Source of the DNA: Codonopsis lanceolata
Taxonomy: Eukaryota; Streptophyta; Magnoliopsida; Asterales; Campanulaceae
NCBI GenBank assembly: GCA_013146195.2
Contig: CM028382.1
Coordinates: forward strand, 113,759,237 to 113,823,236
Length of the DNA: 64,000 bases
Reading direction: 5' to 3'
Within the stretch, counting starts at the first letter, position 1, and each line of letters begins with the position of its first letter. The notes under the pieces are model-generated. The model did no database searches, was not told where the DNA came from, and was given only the letters and a program-made list of their open reading frames with translations. This document shows positions 23,901 to 36,000 of the stretch, piece by piece. The position numbers and the translations under genes are program-made.

Positions 23901-26900
23901 AATCCAAGAGCTATGGAATCGTGATATGGATCACATATTTTGATCAGTGACATTTTCCAATCAAACTCATAACAAACCTTTAAACTTGACAGCGGCATCA
24001 CTATTTGCGAACCCCTTCAAAGGAAATGGCTTCTACCTCAAACCCATTCAAAGACACCAACCAAGTAGCAGACGGCACTCGTACTAATTTCAGTAAATAT
24101 TAATATTACTTTTTACATGTCAGAACTGACTCAGAATCCACCAGAGTTCAATTACGCAAAATTTTAAATTTATTCCGAAGATTAAACAGAAATCACTTTA
24201 CATAATCCAACCCACAGTATATCATTGAAGTCCACAACATAAAGATGCAAGGACACAGAAATTCAAATTTAGCGGGGTGGTGTCCTGCTGCATATTAGGA
24301 AAGTTTGTTTATCTGTTAACAATGCAACTTTTAGTGCCAATATATAATTTAAAACTGAAGGTAAGCCAGAACAGAGACAAATAACTCCAGAATATAATAA
24401 TTTAAAGCAATTTAGCTCCCCCTTAACCTTAAATTGGGAATCTGATATGATTTTGAACAATCTACCGCCTCGTAAATAGGCTCTTTAACTTTGTGTGCCA
24501 GTAAGTACAGTTAGATATTACTAATTGCATTAGGTAATTTCAAACTTTTTGTAGTTAGATAATAAATGATGGCATAGTACTTCTAGTTTGCAAAACAAGT
24601 TATATAAACTCCCAAGGATACGAGATGAAGATCCACCTCGAAGAAATTTCTTATTAGAGTCATCAGTAGACGCCATGAGCAATTTCATTGACTGTGAAGT
24701 TCCTAAGTTCCTGTAGAGCAGATGGAAAATATAATGGATTAACCTTCAAAAATCATCACTAGACTGAATCTGAAACTCATCAGTGATCGGTATAATATTA
24801 GCATACCTCGAGTTGTCCAAAGTTTCACCCAATGTAATAAGAGTCCCATCCTGTAGAATAAGAGAAAGATTTAAGTGGAAATCCAATATAAATATGCACA
24901 AGCAGGGATGATATGACTTATGTACTGAATTTACCATATCAGTTTTTGACTCCCAAGACTCATTCCCCATAATTTCACCAATGCTGCACATGATCATAGA
25001 ATAGTGATGAATAACTCATCAAAAGAAAAAATGATTGCAATCGAGAGATAAATAAAAGGTCTTGCCTCTGCTTCAACAGCATCTCATCCTGTGCATCAAC
25101 TGCAGACATAATAGAACCAGGCTTCCTCATAGCTTGACTTCTAGCAAACATTTTGCTCCATCTACCAAGCAGAGTCTTTGCCCTGTTTGAAATGTCTGAT
25201 CTTCAAATCAGCTAAATGAGATTCAAAGCATCGAAGGGGCAAAGGAACACAGCTATACAACAGTCAATTCTTAATGCTACATGTCAATCAAGTATCTGGA
25301 AAAAAGAAAAAAATAACTAGATCTGATTTTGAGTTTTCTTCACACACAAAAAAAAATTTGTTTCTAAGATGAACAAGAAAAACCCTCCAGAAGATTCACT
25401 CATCCAACTTTCACACATACACACATTTAAAAAAGTTGTCTACATAACAAAAGAAGGGTGAAAGCATCAACAAAAACACACCTAACGTCCGGTAAAACCG
25501 AAGTTTGTTAACACCTTGCAATATTGCTGACATATGTGCCGGAATAGCTGAATTCAATGGCAGGTGACAAAGAACCTGAAATTGGCCAGATAGCAGTAAA
25601 ATACAAAGTGAGGCTCAATGGTAAAGCACTAAGCAAACCAAAGATGGAGCAGGCATGTACCTGAAGAATGACATGGAGGACACTTGTTTGTTCTTCAGTA
25701 GCTGCTTCACCCAGCCAAGTTGCTAAAATCATCACACCACCTTTAGTTAGGAACCTGCAAGTTCATGAAATATTGTCCGGTTCAGAAAGATAATCCAAAT
25801 TATAGAGCAGAGGCACTCATAAGGATGTATAATTACCAATGAAGCACTGAAGGATTTTGCATCTGCAAGATCCACTCCAACAATATAACCTGCCCGGAGA
25901 ATGTTTCTTCTTCCCGCATCCTATCAAAGATGCTAGCAACGAAATGCTTGTCAGAGTCATCTATGCAAAACAGAACCTCATCTTGTGTAGAGCAAGAAGG
26001 TCCTTCAGCACTGGTAGGACCCACAAAGTTCAAGGGAACTGGATGAATAGGTATGCTAGAATCAGGGCAGGATGATCCATCTTCTGTTCTTTTACAAGAA
26101 GTAGATTTAATTGCCTTATCTCTGGATAATCGAACAAATCTCCTCACTCTTGTTCGTTGACTAGTGAAAAAATCCCGAACCTATGAAGTTGGGATTAAAA
26201 AAACGTAATTACGCATCAAGAAAGTGAAAAGTCTTGATGCATCCTCTCAGCTTGTACATGAATCGTGCTGCTAACCATTCATTACAGAAAGGCATGAAAA
26301 AAATCAAAATAAAATGGATGGTGAATGTGATAGAAACCTGTGTTGCTGTGACCCCAAAAAGAGCACTGATTTCACGAGAATCTTTCTTACTGATGGCATC
26401 TTTAATAGAAAATATCAGTTGCATATATTTAATGGCCTTTGGGTTCAGAAGATCTCTAGGACGTTTCCCTGAAAAAGACGATCTATAAACCGTCAATGCA
26501 TGGAGCAACCAAAACTTCTATGCTAGTCACAATTAAACAGAGGACTAGCAATCACAAACTTGTTTCCCTAATCAGTTAGGAAGCTAACCTATTGTAATTG
26601 ACAGAGCACCAGCTGCCTGCAAATGAAGGGAAAAAATTACAAAATAAGAAAAAGACTGGGGTTTATGACAAATAAGAATACTTGAAAATCAAAAAGTGAC
26701 CACAAAGCAGTCCAGCAGGTGCAAACAAAAGATCAATTTTGTTAAACTAATAAAATTCTTAAGCTTAACATCAATTGGGTGCTGCTTTAATTAATCCGAG
26801 AAATGTAGCAACGAAGCCACAGATGATATTATATCAACTAACAGATGATGTCAAGCAAAGTGCTAATGGACCACAAAGAGATACATCTTATAGATCCCTT

Positions 26901-27916
26901 AGAGCATCTCCAACAGCACTCTATTCCTCCATCTTGGCGCAGAAAACATCCAAATCTCAGATCCAAGGGGGACACCAAACAGCCGCTCCATTTTAAAGCA
27001 GGGTGCTTCATGCGTCAAAACTGGTGCATGAAAACCTTGTACTATCCACCTCTTCCCTTTTTGTGATTAAATACTAGTTTTGGCCAAGTAAGTAGGAAGA
27101 TTCTGGGAGTGTTCCTTATTGAAGAAGTATGGTTGGAGACAGGGGAAGATATTTTGTGTATAAATTGCACCATTTTAGAGATTTTGTGCAATTTTTGCAC
27201 CAAACAGTTGGAAATGGACTTAAAACTTCATTTGGTCAAAGCAATCTATTCTGGAACTTCAAATTACACCAAAAAATAAGTCCACCACATTCTTCTATGA
27301 CCTACTAAAAAATCAATTGTGCACCAATAATTAACAGCAATGCATATTAACTTATGCTAATAAACAAGAAATTACAAAAAACAAGGTATTCTCCACTTGA
27401 AAACGCAGACAAAAACAGAATCCTGAAATACCCAAATTAATTATTCATAGGCAAGCATAGAAAGAAAAAAAACGACTGATCTTAGTTAAACTAATTGTAA
27501 CTGATTGGCATAGTAAAGATGAGTCTTACATAAATGGAAACAAAACCAACATATATTAAAATGCATGCAATCATATCTGATTTCACCAGCCCTCTATTTT
27601 CATTTCTATTTCTACCGTCTACACTGTTTTCCTCGACAACCTAAGGGGCAAAAAAACAGCGTTTGGCAAGGGGGGATAGTAGAACTAAAAGATAATTCCA
27701 TTAAAACACACACAAACACAGGCGCACCATCTCTTGAGAAAGAGGATTGACGCCAGTGAGTTTGCATTGTCTACCGACGATGTGTTGTAACTGATCGATT
27801 TGACTTCCGACAAGTTCCTTCTGCTTATCTAACAACTCCTGAAACGACGCCCGAGGGGTAGATACAACCAATGCCAGTTGATTCTCCTTCGATAGCTCCA
27901 TCATCATCGACTCCAT
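17997..27916 (-). CDS. LD: LUMINIDEPENDENS (LD), autonomous-pathway flowering regulator
   Basis: Nuclear homeodomain/TFIIS-N-like protein; in Arabidopsis LD acts in the autonomous pathway with FLD and SDG26 to repress FLC. Exons (minus): 27916-27728, 26616-26589, 26468-26338, 26180-25837, 25754-25661, 25575-25487, 25200-25066, 24983-24935, 24850-24807, 24710-24622, 21455-21015, 19551-19001, 18707-17997. They total 2895 nt with every phase consistent, giving 964 residues, close to the Arabidopsis length (about 950). Landmarks are QCKLTGVNPLSQEM near 50-63 and GKRPRDLLNPKA at 73 onward. The homeodomain ends with VRDFFTSQRTRVRR at 117-130. A helical TFIIS-N-like region follows (about 190-330; FSGQVILLEWILQMQ, RAKTLLGRWSKMF). 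Then come VEQPGQK and ADDIQKAKMRAQFMQ, EPWDLEMDYDDTLTPEIP, PDLELLAVLLKNP, and a Pro/Asn/Arg-rich tail. I start at MESMMMELSKENQLALV: the upstream in-frame codon is GTG and no earlier in-frame ATG exists after a TAG. Intron 7 has a GC donor (CAGAG|GCAAGA). Intron 10 is about 3.2 kb. Confidence 0.95.
22740..22810. repeat. SINE-like fragment in LD intron 10
   Basis: The stretch around CCCCAATTACTTGGGATTGG, followed by CTACAAGAATC, resembles a short motif seen in many plant introns and SINE 3' ends. No A/B boxes or duplications were found, so the assignment is weak. Confidence 0.25.
26902..27219. mobile_element. PIF/Harbinger-like MITE in LD intron 1
   Basis: 318 bp. The left end is GAGCATCTCCAACAG; the right end read in reverse complement is GTCCATTTCCAACTG, 11 of 15 matching. 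TTA occurs on both sides (26899-26901 and 27220-27222). The internal sequence includes inverted TGCACCAA/TTGGTGCA-type segments. No coding capacity. Confidence 0.55.
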
Positions 27917-27933
27917 AAACAGAATCGTCTGAG

Positions 27934-27954
27934 CTAAAAACGGTAGATCCACAT
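27934..27954 (-). promoter_or_regulatory. Short upstream ORF in the LD leader
   Basis: On the minus strand ATGTGGATCTACCGTTTTTAG encodes six residues and a stop. It ends 17 nt before the proposed LD start and is out of frame with it. If the transcript starts further upstream (right), this uORF would precede LD translation. The transcription start is unknown. Confidence 0.4.
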
Positions 27955-28186
27955 GATAAGGTGCCGAATTGAGAATTTTCTTTCTAATCTATTGGAAATT
28001 AGGGTTAATACTGCTAAAGCTAGGGTTTCGAAATTGGGATTGTTGTTTGGTTAGGTAGTGAAAGAGGCAAACATAGACAGGACGGAGGGTTTGCTAGGTA
28101 GGGCATTTGGTAGTGTTTATGAGACGGGGTATTGGTATCAGGCAGCGAGTTAGCCCCTGGGAGCTGCTCTTATGTTAGTCGCCTTA
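27955..28186 (-). promoter_or_regulatory. LD upstream region
   Basis: The 232 bp between the uORF and a Harbinger-like element should hold the LD 5' leader and part of the promoter. The minus strand contains AAACCCTAGC and TAACCCTAAT, plant telobox-like AAACCCTA motifs common near transcription starts (about 27998-28030). Confidence 0.4.
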
Positions 28187-29162
28187 GAGCATCCACAATG
28201 GTGGATCTCTAAACCACTCTTCAAACACATTGTTTTCTGTTCCAATTATATTTTTTCAACACTTTAAAAAAAAATCCACTCCAATAAGTATTCTCTATAT
28301 TTCTCTAAAAACTTAAAATCTCTCAAATATCAACTAACAAACCTAATTACAAATATATTTTTCATCATTTTTATTTCTATCTTTCCACCACAATTTGATG
28401 AAATGTTTTACGGAGTATATTTTAAATTTATAAAATATACTCATTCCGTTCCGGACAAAGATTTCCCGTTTGAAAGTCAAATTTTTTAAGAAAATGTCAC
28501 TTTTAATAGTTTATTAGTAATAAAATGACTATTATGCCTTAATTGTTGAAAGTAAACTCTTTCAGTGAAACATCTAAAATGAAATAATGATTCTTTCGCC
28601 CTGAATTTGAAGAAATAAAATATGTATCTCTCTAGATCTATATAATTGATAAATAAAATTTTATGATAATGTAGTTACAAAAGAATTATTTTTGGGATGT
28701 TTCAATTGCTTGCAACGAAAAAAAACATAAAGAAAAAAAGTGATATATTCAATTGCTTTAAAGAGTCCATTATTTTCATTTTAAAATATTTCGGTTAAAT
28801 TTCACTTTAAAAATGATGAAGACATAAAAATATCATTTTATTACTTATAGACTACTAAAAGTGTCATTTTATTTTAAAAAATTGACTTTCAAACGAAATC
28901 TTTTAGAATGAATGATGTAATTAATTTTTAATAAAATAAATTTTAACATGGTTAAATATTAATTGGAAAATGCTAGCAACCTTGTATTTGGAGAGAAATA
29001 TATGTTACTATTCAAGCTAAATAACTCTTCAAATTAGAAGAGTTGTTTAGTTGACTTTGGAGATAGAGAGTTGGTTTGTGCTTACATTGTAGGCTTAATT
29101 GGAGCTAAAAATCTCTAAAATGAGTTTTAGAGAGTTTGTAGTTGGTGTTGGTGTGGTTGCTC
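28187..29162. mobile_element. PIF/Harbinger-like non-autonomous element
   Basis: 976 bp beginning GAGCATCCACAATGGTGG and ending GTTGGTGTGGTTGCTC, with TTA on both sides (28184-28186 and 29163-29165). The inner sequence is very AT-rich. It carries a second nested inverted pair (AAAGTCAAATTTTTTAAG near 28470 against ATTGACTTTCAAACG near 28880), so another MITE may lie inside. No transposase. Confidence 0.6.
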
Positions 29163-29191
29163 TTAGCATGCATGCCCTTAGGTTATAACGA

Positions 29192-30485
29192 GGTTTAAAT
29201 CACAATTTGTTACTTTCGGTAAAAATTCATTAAGCTCACTTTATTTATTTATTTTAATTTAATCACTCTACTTAGCTTGAATACTCAATAAGGTCATTCG
29301 AATCATTTCTATCCGTTATGTTAGATGAAAATCTTTGAAAAGACCAAAATGTTCTTATTAAGTTGAAGGGTTTTACTCTCAATGTTAAGAATTGAGGGTT
29401 TAAACTAAAAAATAAAAACTAAACCTTATTAAATTGAAGGGTAATTTTTGACCAGATTTGATGGATACAAGCTCTCCATGTCAACAGAGTCTATTTGCGG
29501 TAGGGGTTTTGGTCTCCATTTATCTGGTTCAATTGATAACGGCATCTCTTTTGGACAGATCTGGTGGGTCCTCAACAGGATTTGAGGGAGAGCGAAATGC
29601 CAGCGGCAATTAACAATACAAGGCCGATGGTGAGGACGAAGAAAGAATCTCGTCTCATCTTCCACAGAATGAACCATAACATGTCAAAGAAAACGTAAAT
29701 CGAAAATCGCTACAACGACCCTCATTTTCACTATCGCCATATCGAGTTGGTTTGAGACCTCTGGGCCCACCAATCTCACCGGTCTCTTTATTGACGAATT
29801 CATTGTCGTCTTCATCTTCGTCATCTACATCATGATCGTGTTCGGTTTCGGATTTCGATTCTTCGGTTTGTGAGATGGATCCTTATTGCTTGTTAGGTAT
29901 TTGTTGATGATTCTGTCGATTCTCCGTTGTGTAGGAAATGAGTCGCTTGGCGGTGTTTGTAGTGTCGAAAAAGGATAGCTTCGACTTGGAAAGGTCCATT
30001 GCAATTGAGAGTAGACAAACTAATTTTTTTGCCACCGTTGGGTTTGTGCTTCACCGACGTCAAGCTATACACAAGAGCAAATCAAAACACCTGTTATTGT
30101 ATTTATCTCCATCAAATTGAAGCAATGGCGCTCCTTCGATATCTCTTTGAATGGTTTACTGAGAATATACATAATCATAACAACACCCAAGAAATTCAAA
30201 TCATGAATTGGGTATAATCTGGGTTTATGATATAACAACACCCAAGAAATTCAATCTTATTTCTTTATATAATAGTGTTAGCCGGAATTGGGTATAATTG
30301 GGTTTATGATACTAAAGGTATTTTTGGATTTTCATAAATGTTTTAAACTTTTCATCAGACGATCTTGACAAAATAATGAACGTGCTATTTATGTTTAAGT
30401 AGAGTGATTAAATTGAGGAAAAAATAGTAGAATGAGCTTAATAAATTTTGACCGAAAGTAGGGTAACCAAATTGAGATTTAAACC
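29192..30485. mobile_element. Mutator-like element sharing termini with 7722-9234
   Basis: 1294 bp starting GGTTTAAATCACAATTTG and ending CAAATTGAGATTTAAACC. It is flanked by related 9-mers TTATAACGA (29183-29191) and TTATAATTA (30486-30494), 7 of 9 identical. Its terminal repeats are the same family as those of 7722-9234, including CATTAAGCTCACT and CGTTATGTTGGATG-like blocks, but the interior is different. Inner open stretches include 29429-29677 (minus) and 29938-30120 (plus). The GC content rises in the middle. No transposase seen; this is a second Pack-MULE candidate. Confidence 0.78.
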
Positions 30486-30494
30486 TTATAATTA

Positions 30495-31443
30495 CTAGAC
30501 CTTCATATCCGTGCTTATGGCACGGTGCCAGTATATATGATTTCGTCAATTGAAAAGATAATGTCTAAATAGAAAGTATGATTTTAAACTCTAATCTATA
30601 GTCAGGGGTTATTTGCTTATATGTAACCGACTCACGATCGCTTGATTCGGTCGAATCAATCCTTACCACGATAAAGATCAATCAATCAACTGAGATCTAT
30701 TGTGAAATTATATATTAATGTAAAAGTGATTGTTGAGCCAAAAAAAAAGGTGACTGCTCATAATATTAATTGTCGGGGTGACTTTGTAACAGTGAGTTAA
30801 AAGTGGATAACTACTCTCACACATGTGAATGTGAGGGGTGAATCACAACCGTTAATTTTTTAAGATAATTTAATCTCAACCTCTAAATAGCTTTAGTCAA
30901 TTGCACATGTGTGAGTATGAGCTCTATTGTATATTAGATTCCTCAAATTCTTAGCTGGTCTCACTGCTCGCTACACATTTTAAAAAAATTTCACTATAAC
31001 AATTACTCTTCCCAATGATTTTCATTATTTTTTAATTCTTAAATAGGTCTTACAACCAAATCATCCACTTTATTTACATTATTTTTTGTATTTTTATACT
31101 TTGCAAATAAATTAATTAATATTTATGTTGTATCTGAAATAAAATAGATACACTGGGCTAAGATATACAAATATATGGCTTTCAAACTATCCTTTTCTCG
31201 AGGCCCAATCCTGTCAAAGTGTCCAACACTAAACGTAAACTAGGTAGAGTTTTCCCTGCAAATGCACTCAAGTGTGAAAATTAGTTAAAACACAGATGCA
31301 ATATTAATTTAACAGAGTTTCAGCCTATTAAAAAGTGAGCATACCTTCCCTCTTCCATTAGAGGGGTTTATATAGCCAGCACTGAAGGCTAGAAACTGAA
31401 CATTAAGTGGACGAGCGTGAAAGGCGGGAACGTTCATGGCCAC
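30495..31443. other. Intergenic, no gene seen
   Basis: AT-rich sequence without a credible ORF or defined repeat ends. Confidence 0.5.
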
Positions 31444-31501
31444 TGTTAATTCTTATGTTAGATTTATATCTGCTCAATACATTACATTAGTTTTATACTT
31501 G
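31444..31501 (+). mobile_element. Start of a copia LTR running into the assembly gap
   Basis: TGTTAATTCTTATGTTAG followed by TTTATATCTGCTCAATAC matches the first about 58 bp of the LTR at 57781. The sequence then enters the gap. Sequence after the gap belongs to a different (gypsy) element, so the extent of this copy is unknown. Confidence 0.75.
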
Positions 31502-31601
31502 NNNNNNNNNNNNNNNNNNNNNNNNNNNNNNNNNNNNNNNNNNNNNNNNNNNNNNNNNNNNNNNNNNNNNNNNNNNNNNNNNNNNNNNNNNNNNNNNNNN
31601 N
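31502..31601. other. Assembly gap (100 N)
   Basis: Exactly 100 N, a conventional placeholder. The true length is unknown, and a copia element and the 5' part of a gypsy element probably lie inside. Confidence 0.99.
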
Positions 31602-33012
31602 AATCGATGGGAGATGATATTTAAGCATTTCTTTTCACTGTCGCCTCATGAGATTCGTTTCTCCATGCCGTATTTTTTGTATACAACTTCTACACCTTTA
31701 TTGATCTCGTTAGTAACTATTCGACTCACACCCTTGTTTGCAAATGCTTGTCCTCTTCTTGCCTTGTCCTTGGCACGACTTTGGGACTACACATTGCTTC
31801 ATGAGGTAGAGTTTTGCGTTGAACTATTGCGGGACCCCTCGACATATCTAGGAGCACACCTACGAATAACTCCATCGGAGTTGTGAGGAGTGAAAAGTAG
31901 TTGCGAGAACCTCAAGATAGAGTTCATTTAACCAAGGGTGTCCCATGGTAGGTGCACTTAGGTATTGTTTTGTGAAAGAATTGTGGTAGTTTGCGACTTT
32001 GCATAGACTATCGACGGATTGAACGAGAATACTATCAAAGAATATGTATCTCTTGCCACGTATTGATGACCTCTTTGATCCACGCCGAGGGGTTCGAGTT
32101 GTTTTACTCCAAGATTGACATGAGGCGGCTATCACCGGTTGAGGGGTTAGGCGGAGGATGTCCCTAAAGGCAACCTTTCGTGCAGCGTTACGGCCCTTAT
32201 GAGTTGTTGTGATGCCGTTTGAGGTTGTCCGCACTGCCGGTTTTGATGGACTGATGAATAGGGTTTTTCATGAATATCTCGATTGCTTGTGGTTGTGTTT
32301 ACTATTGATATCCTCGGGTACTCCAAGTCACGAAAGGAGGTTGACTACGACTCTATCCTAGCATTTACTAGTGTTTGAAGAACCTTGTGATTTTATCGAT
32401 GCCTCGTTAGAAGGCTTGGAGTTGCGATGCTTGTGCCATGGATTCTCATTGCCATTATTTGAATTTGCTTTTATAACAGATTACCAGTCTAGTATTGAAA
32501 TGACGCCATATGAGGCTTATTAGAGATAGATTGCTTGCAGTCCAGAGTAAACAGAAGAGCTACGCGGACAACCGGAGACGCGACTTAGAATTTCAGGTTG
32601 GTGACTCGGTATTCTCGAAGGTATCGCCTCGCAGCGGTACTAAGCGATTGGGAAGAAATGTAAATTTCCACCTAGATTCATTGGCCCATTCGAGATCCTA
32701 GAAAGGATTGGAGCTTTGTCGTATCGGTTAGCATTGCCGCCTTCGTTATCGAATGTTCACGATGTATTCCATGTCCAATGCCGATGCTACAGTATTTGAT
32801 AGAGAATCGCATGTCCTTGTTTACGATGAGATTTCATTCGAACCCGATCTTTCTTGTGATGAAAGACCAGTGAGGATTCTTGTTACTAAGGAGCAAATAT
32901 TGAGAACGAAGCGAATTCCGTTAGTAAGTCTTGTGAAAGAATTGATATGCGAGAGAAATACCCCTTTCCTACTCGCCGACTCCGGTAAGAATTTAGGGAC
33001 TAAATTCCTTTA
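31602..33012 (+). pseudogene. Ty3/gypsy chromovirus pol, degraded and internally deleted
   Basis: On the plus strand the pieces run in pol order. There is a reverse-transcriptase N-terminal segment (about 31830-32030). Next is a degenerate KNMYLLPRIDDLFD block (about 32035-32080) and MPFG/FHEYLD/VVVF-like blocks to about 32330. The reading then jumps to the integrase C-terminus: KSYADNRRRDLEFQVGDSVF (32510-32701). A chromodomain-like end follows (ILVTKEQILRTKRIPLV, then LLADSGKNLGTKFL, 32753-33012). The RNase H and integrase core are missing. Many frame breaks mark it as dead. Confidence 0.82.
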
Positions 33013-33024
33013 AGTGGGGGAGGA
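33013..33024 (+). other. Polypurine tract
   Basis: AAGTGGGGGAGGA just before the LTR start TGTGAGAACCC, in the typical position for second-strand priming. Confidence 0.75.
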
Positions 33025-36000
33025 TGTGAGAACCCAAAACCCATTACTTGTATTACTTGTTCTATGCCTTGATAACTTGTGTATTATGTCTTAACATGAT
33101 TAGATATCTCTTTTAGTACATGCCTGACTCGTATTATCGTTATTGCATTCCTTATCGCTTGATTTCCTTCTATGCTTAGCATACCTTCCCGTTACGCCTC
33201 GTGTATTGCCTTAGCCTGGTTTGCACTCAACCGAGACTTGTTAGGGTTCGAGTGTCTCATGACGACCTAGAACGCTTCGCCTTGATCATAGTAAGCTTGT
33301 TGGGAAGTTTAGAAACCTTCTTGCCTTGTTTTGGCCTTAGCGATTTCACTGTCTCCCGTTTTTGCGTATTTCGACGTGCGAATTGTTCCTTGAGTTCCCG
33401 GACTTGTATTCAAGTCATAACCATGATTAAACAATCCTTTTTCATGCCCAAGTTACCCTAGTTTTATTGACCTTGATCCGGGTTTGATTCGTCAACCAAT
33501 CGTCGCATGATTCGAGCCTTGTCCTACCTTGTTCCGGGTGATGTTCGGGTGTATTTCGGACATGTTTTGAGTTGTGTTAGACCCTAGAATGGTTGCCCAT
33601 GAGCTTGGGACCATTTAGGACTTGTTTAGGTCTAGTTTTGGTGCTCAGTTCAGGTCGGCGCGCATGGCTCAAGCGAGCGGCGTCAAGTTCGAGCAAATGA
33701 AAAATGGCACCCTTCTCTGCGTGAGGCGGCATGGTGGGGTGAGCGCCCGCCTCACCCTCTGTTCAGCTTTACGGGATTTTTCAGCCTTTAATCTTTTGTG
33801 ATGTCATTAGCCACTTAAACCCCCTTCTTAATTAGTCCTAATCCAACCTATTAAACCCTAATCAACCTAGATTAGACCTAATCTCAAGCCCTCTCCTCTT
33901 GACACTTGGAATTCCACTAAAACCATGCAAGATATTTAAGTCTCTCTCTTGTTGACTTTGCCTAAACCCTCATTAACAGATTTTCTTCTCCTCTCTCCTG
34001 CCATGGTTGTGTGTGTGGAGATTTGGTGAGATTAGTGTGTGTTATGTCCTTAGATTGAGCTCCCGACTTCCGTTTGCCGAGCCGAGACCACCGGTGTGAA
34101 GCTACCGACGAGGAGATCAATTCTACCCGATTACTTTGTGCTTCAACTTTCTTTTTCTTGGTATAGGTAAGCTATCGATTTCCCCTTAGGATACATGCTA
34201 GAATTGCCATGTTTCCCCCTTTTCTATTAATCTCCATGCTTCTTCCATGTCCAAATTATGATTGTGGATGTTTTGATCTCTTGGGATTTTGATTTATGTC
34301 CATCTTGTTGATTGAGACATATGCTTAGAATTAACTATGTTATATGCTTCCTTAGGAACAACTATTGTTCTTGGACCAATAACTTTTGATAACTCTTGGA
34401 GATGATGACCTTTAGGGTTTCACATGCTACAAACTGTCCATCCTATTGAGTGAGTCCTACGCCTCGAATTGAATATATTCTATGCCTTCTTAAGAATAAC
34501 AAATGTCCTTGGACTTACGACTCTTGATAACTCTTGGGAATTATGAATCTAGGGTTTCCTATGCCTTGTATTGATCATCCCGTTGGATTGGGTCCTAGGC
34601 CTAGTATAAATTGTGAACTATGATTCCTTACGAGAAAATAATGTTCTTGGACCCTTGCATTTTAATAGCCTTGAAAGAATGATTCTAAGGCCCTTGAATT
34701 CGAATTATCGAAAATTCTTAACTAAGGTTGTTAAATAGATTAATGACCTAGCCGATCATCTACGAGAACTTAGAAAAGTATTTTGGATGCATCTAGCATC
34801 TTAACTCCATTGGTTGAATTGGTAGAGACGACTCAGCGGAGTCAAACTTAGGTGAGCCATTGAACAATACCGGCTCAATGATCAATCCCTACGACGTCCT
34901 TAACACGTTCCTCTAAGAATGATGATTTAGACTGTTGAAACTTGAATTGGTTACCTGGCTTGATTCTTGATGTCATAAAATAGCATGTCTATTTGACATA
35001 TTGAGTTCGCCCTTGTCGAACTCCTTCCTGCTTGATTATTGATGAAAATTCTTAACTACGGTTGTTTAATAGATTATTGACCTAGCCGATCATATACGAG
35101 AACTTAGAAAAGGTTCATGATGCATTTAGCGTCTTATCCATCTTGGTTGAATTGTTATAGATGACTCAATGGAGTCAAGCTTAGCGAGCCATTGAACAAT
35201 ACCGGCTCACCGACCCATCCCTTCGACGTTCTAAACGCGTTCCTAAGAATATTAATTCTAGACTCTTGAACTTGAACTGATTACCTTGCTTGATACTTGA
35301 TGTTATAAAATAGAATGCCTATTTGATTTGTTGAGTTCGCTCTTGTCGAACTCAACCCTACTTGATTATTGATGAGAATATTTACTTGTCTTGAACGAGA
35401 TCGCTCTTGTCGACCTCGTTCCCTACCTGTTAATTTGTTAAGTAAACATTACTTGGCATTTGCATGAGTCCAGGTAGCATACTGTCTTTGTTCACACGCC
35501 TCCACTGTGGCCACGGTGGGAAGTAACTCCTTGTTGTAATCATTAAGAGCACCATTGGACTATCAGGGCATCTCCTGGAAGATCGATGTACTACACACAT
35601 TCGATACCCGCACTTTCGAATAACGCTTGTATGCGGGGAACTACGTGGCGGCCCGGCTCTCGATATATCACGATCTATGTGATTTAATTATAAGCACCTA
35701 TGTGAAACAATGTGCATCTTGAATACATGACCTCATGATATCTTGCACGAATATGAGATCTTGCTTGAATAGGATATCTTGCACTGAAATTGATATTTGC
35801 ACGAAATGATATCTTGCCTTGAATGATGCATATTGCCATGACATGCATGATTGATAGCTTACAAGTCTTTATGACTTACCCTTTCCCTTTTTTTGCTTTA
35901 GATTCTAGCAAGACGAGGTCTGCTTGATGACTCGCATGTTCGTACTTTGTGCCTTTTTGGTGCGCCGATGATTTGAAGAAGCGGTTTAGATGCCCTCTTT

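Noticed and set aside
27917..27952. Extending LD to the GTG at 27952
   Set aside because: GTG is not a normal plant start, and homologues fit a start at the MESMMM cluster.
31436..31624. ORF spanning the run of N
   Set aside because: It is translated through the assembly gap; the middle is unknown sequence.
33201..33461. 86-codon ORF in the chromovirus LTR
   Set aside because: Lies inside an LTR, has no domain, and is expected by chance at this composition.
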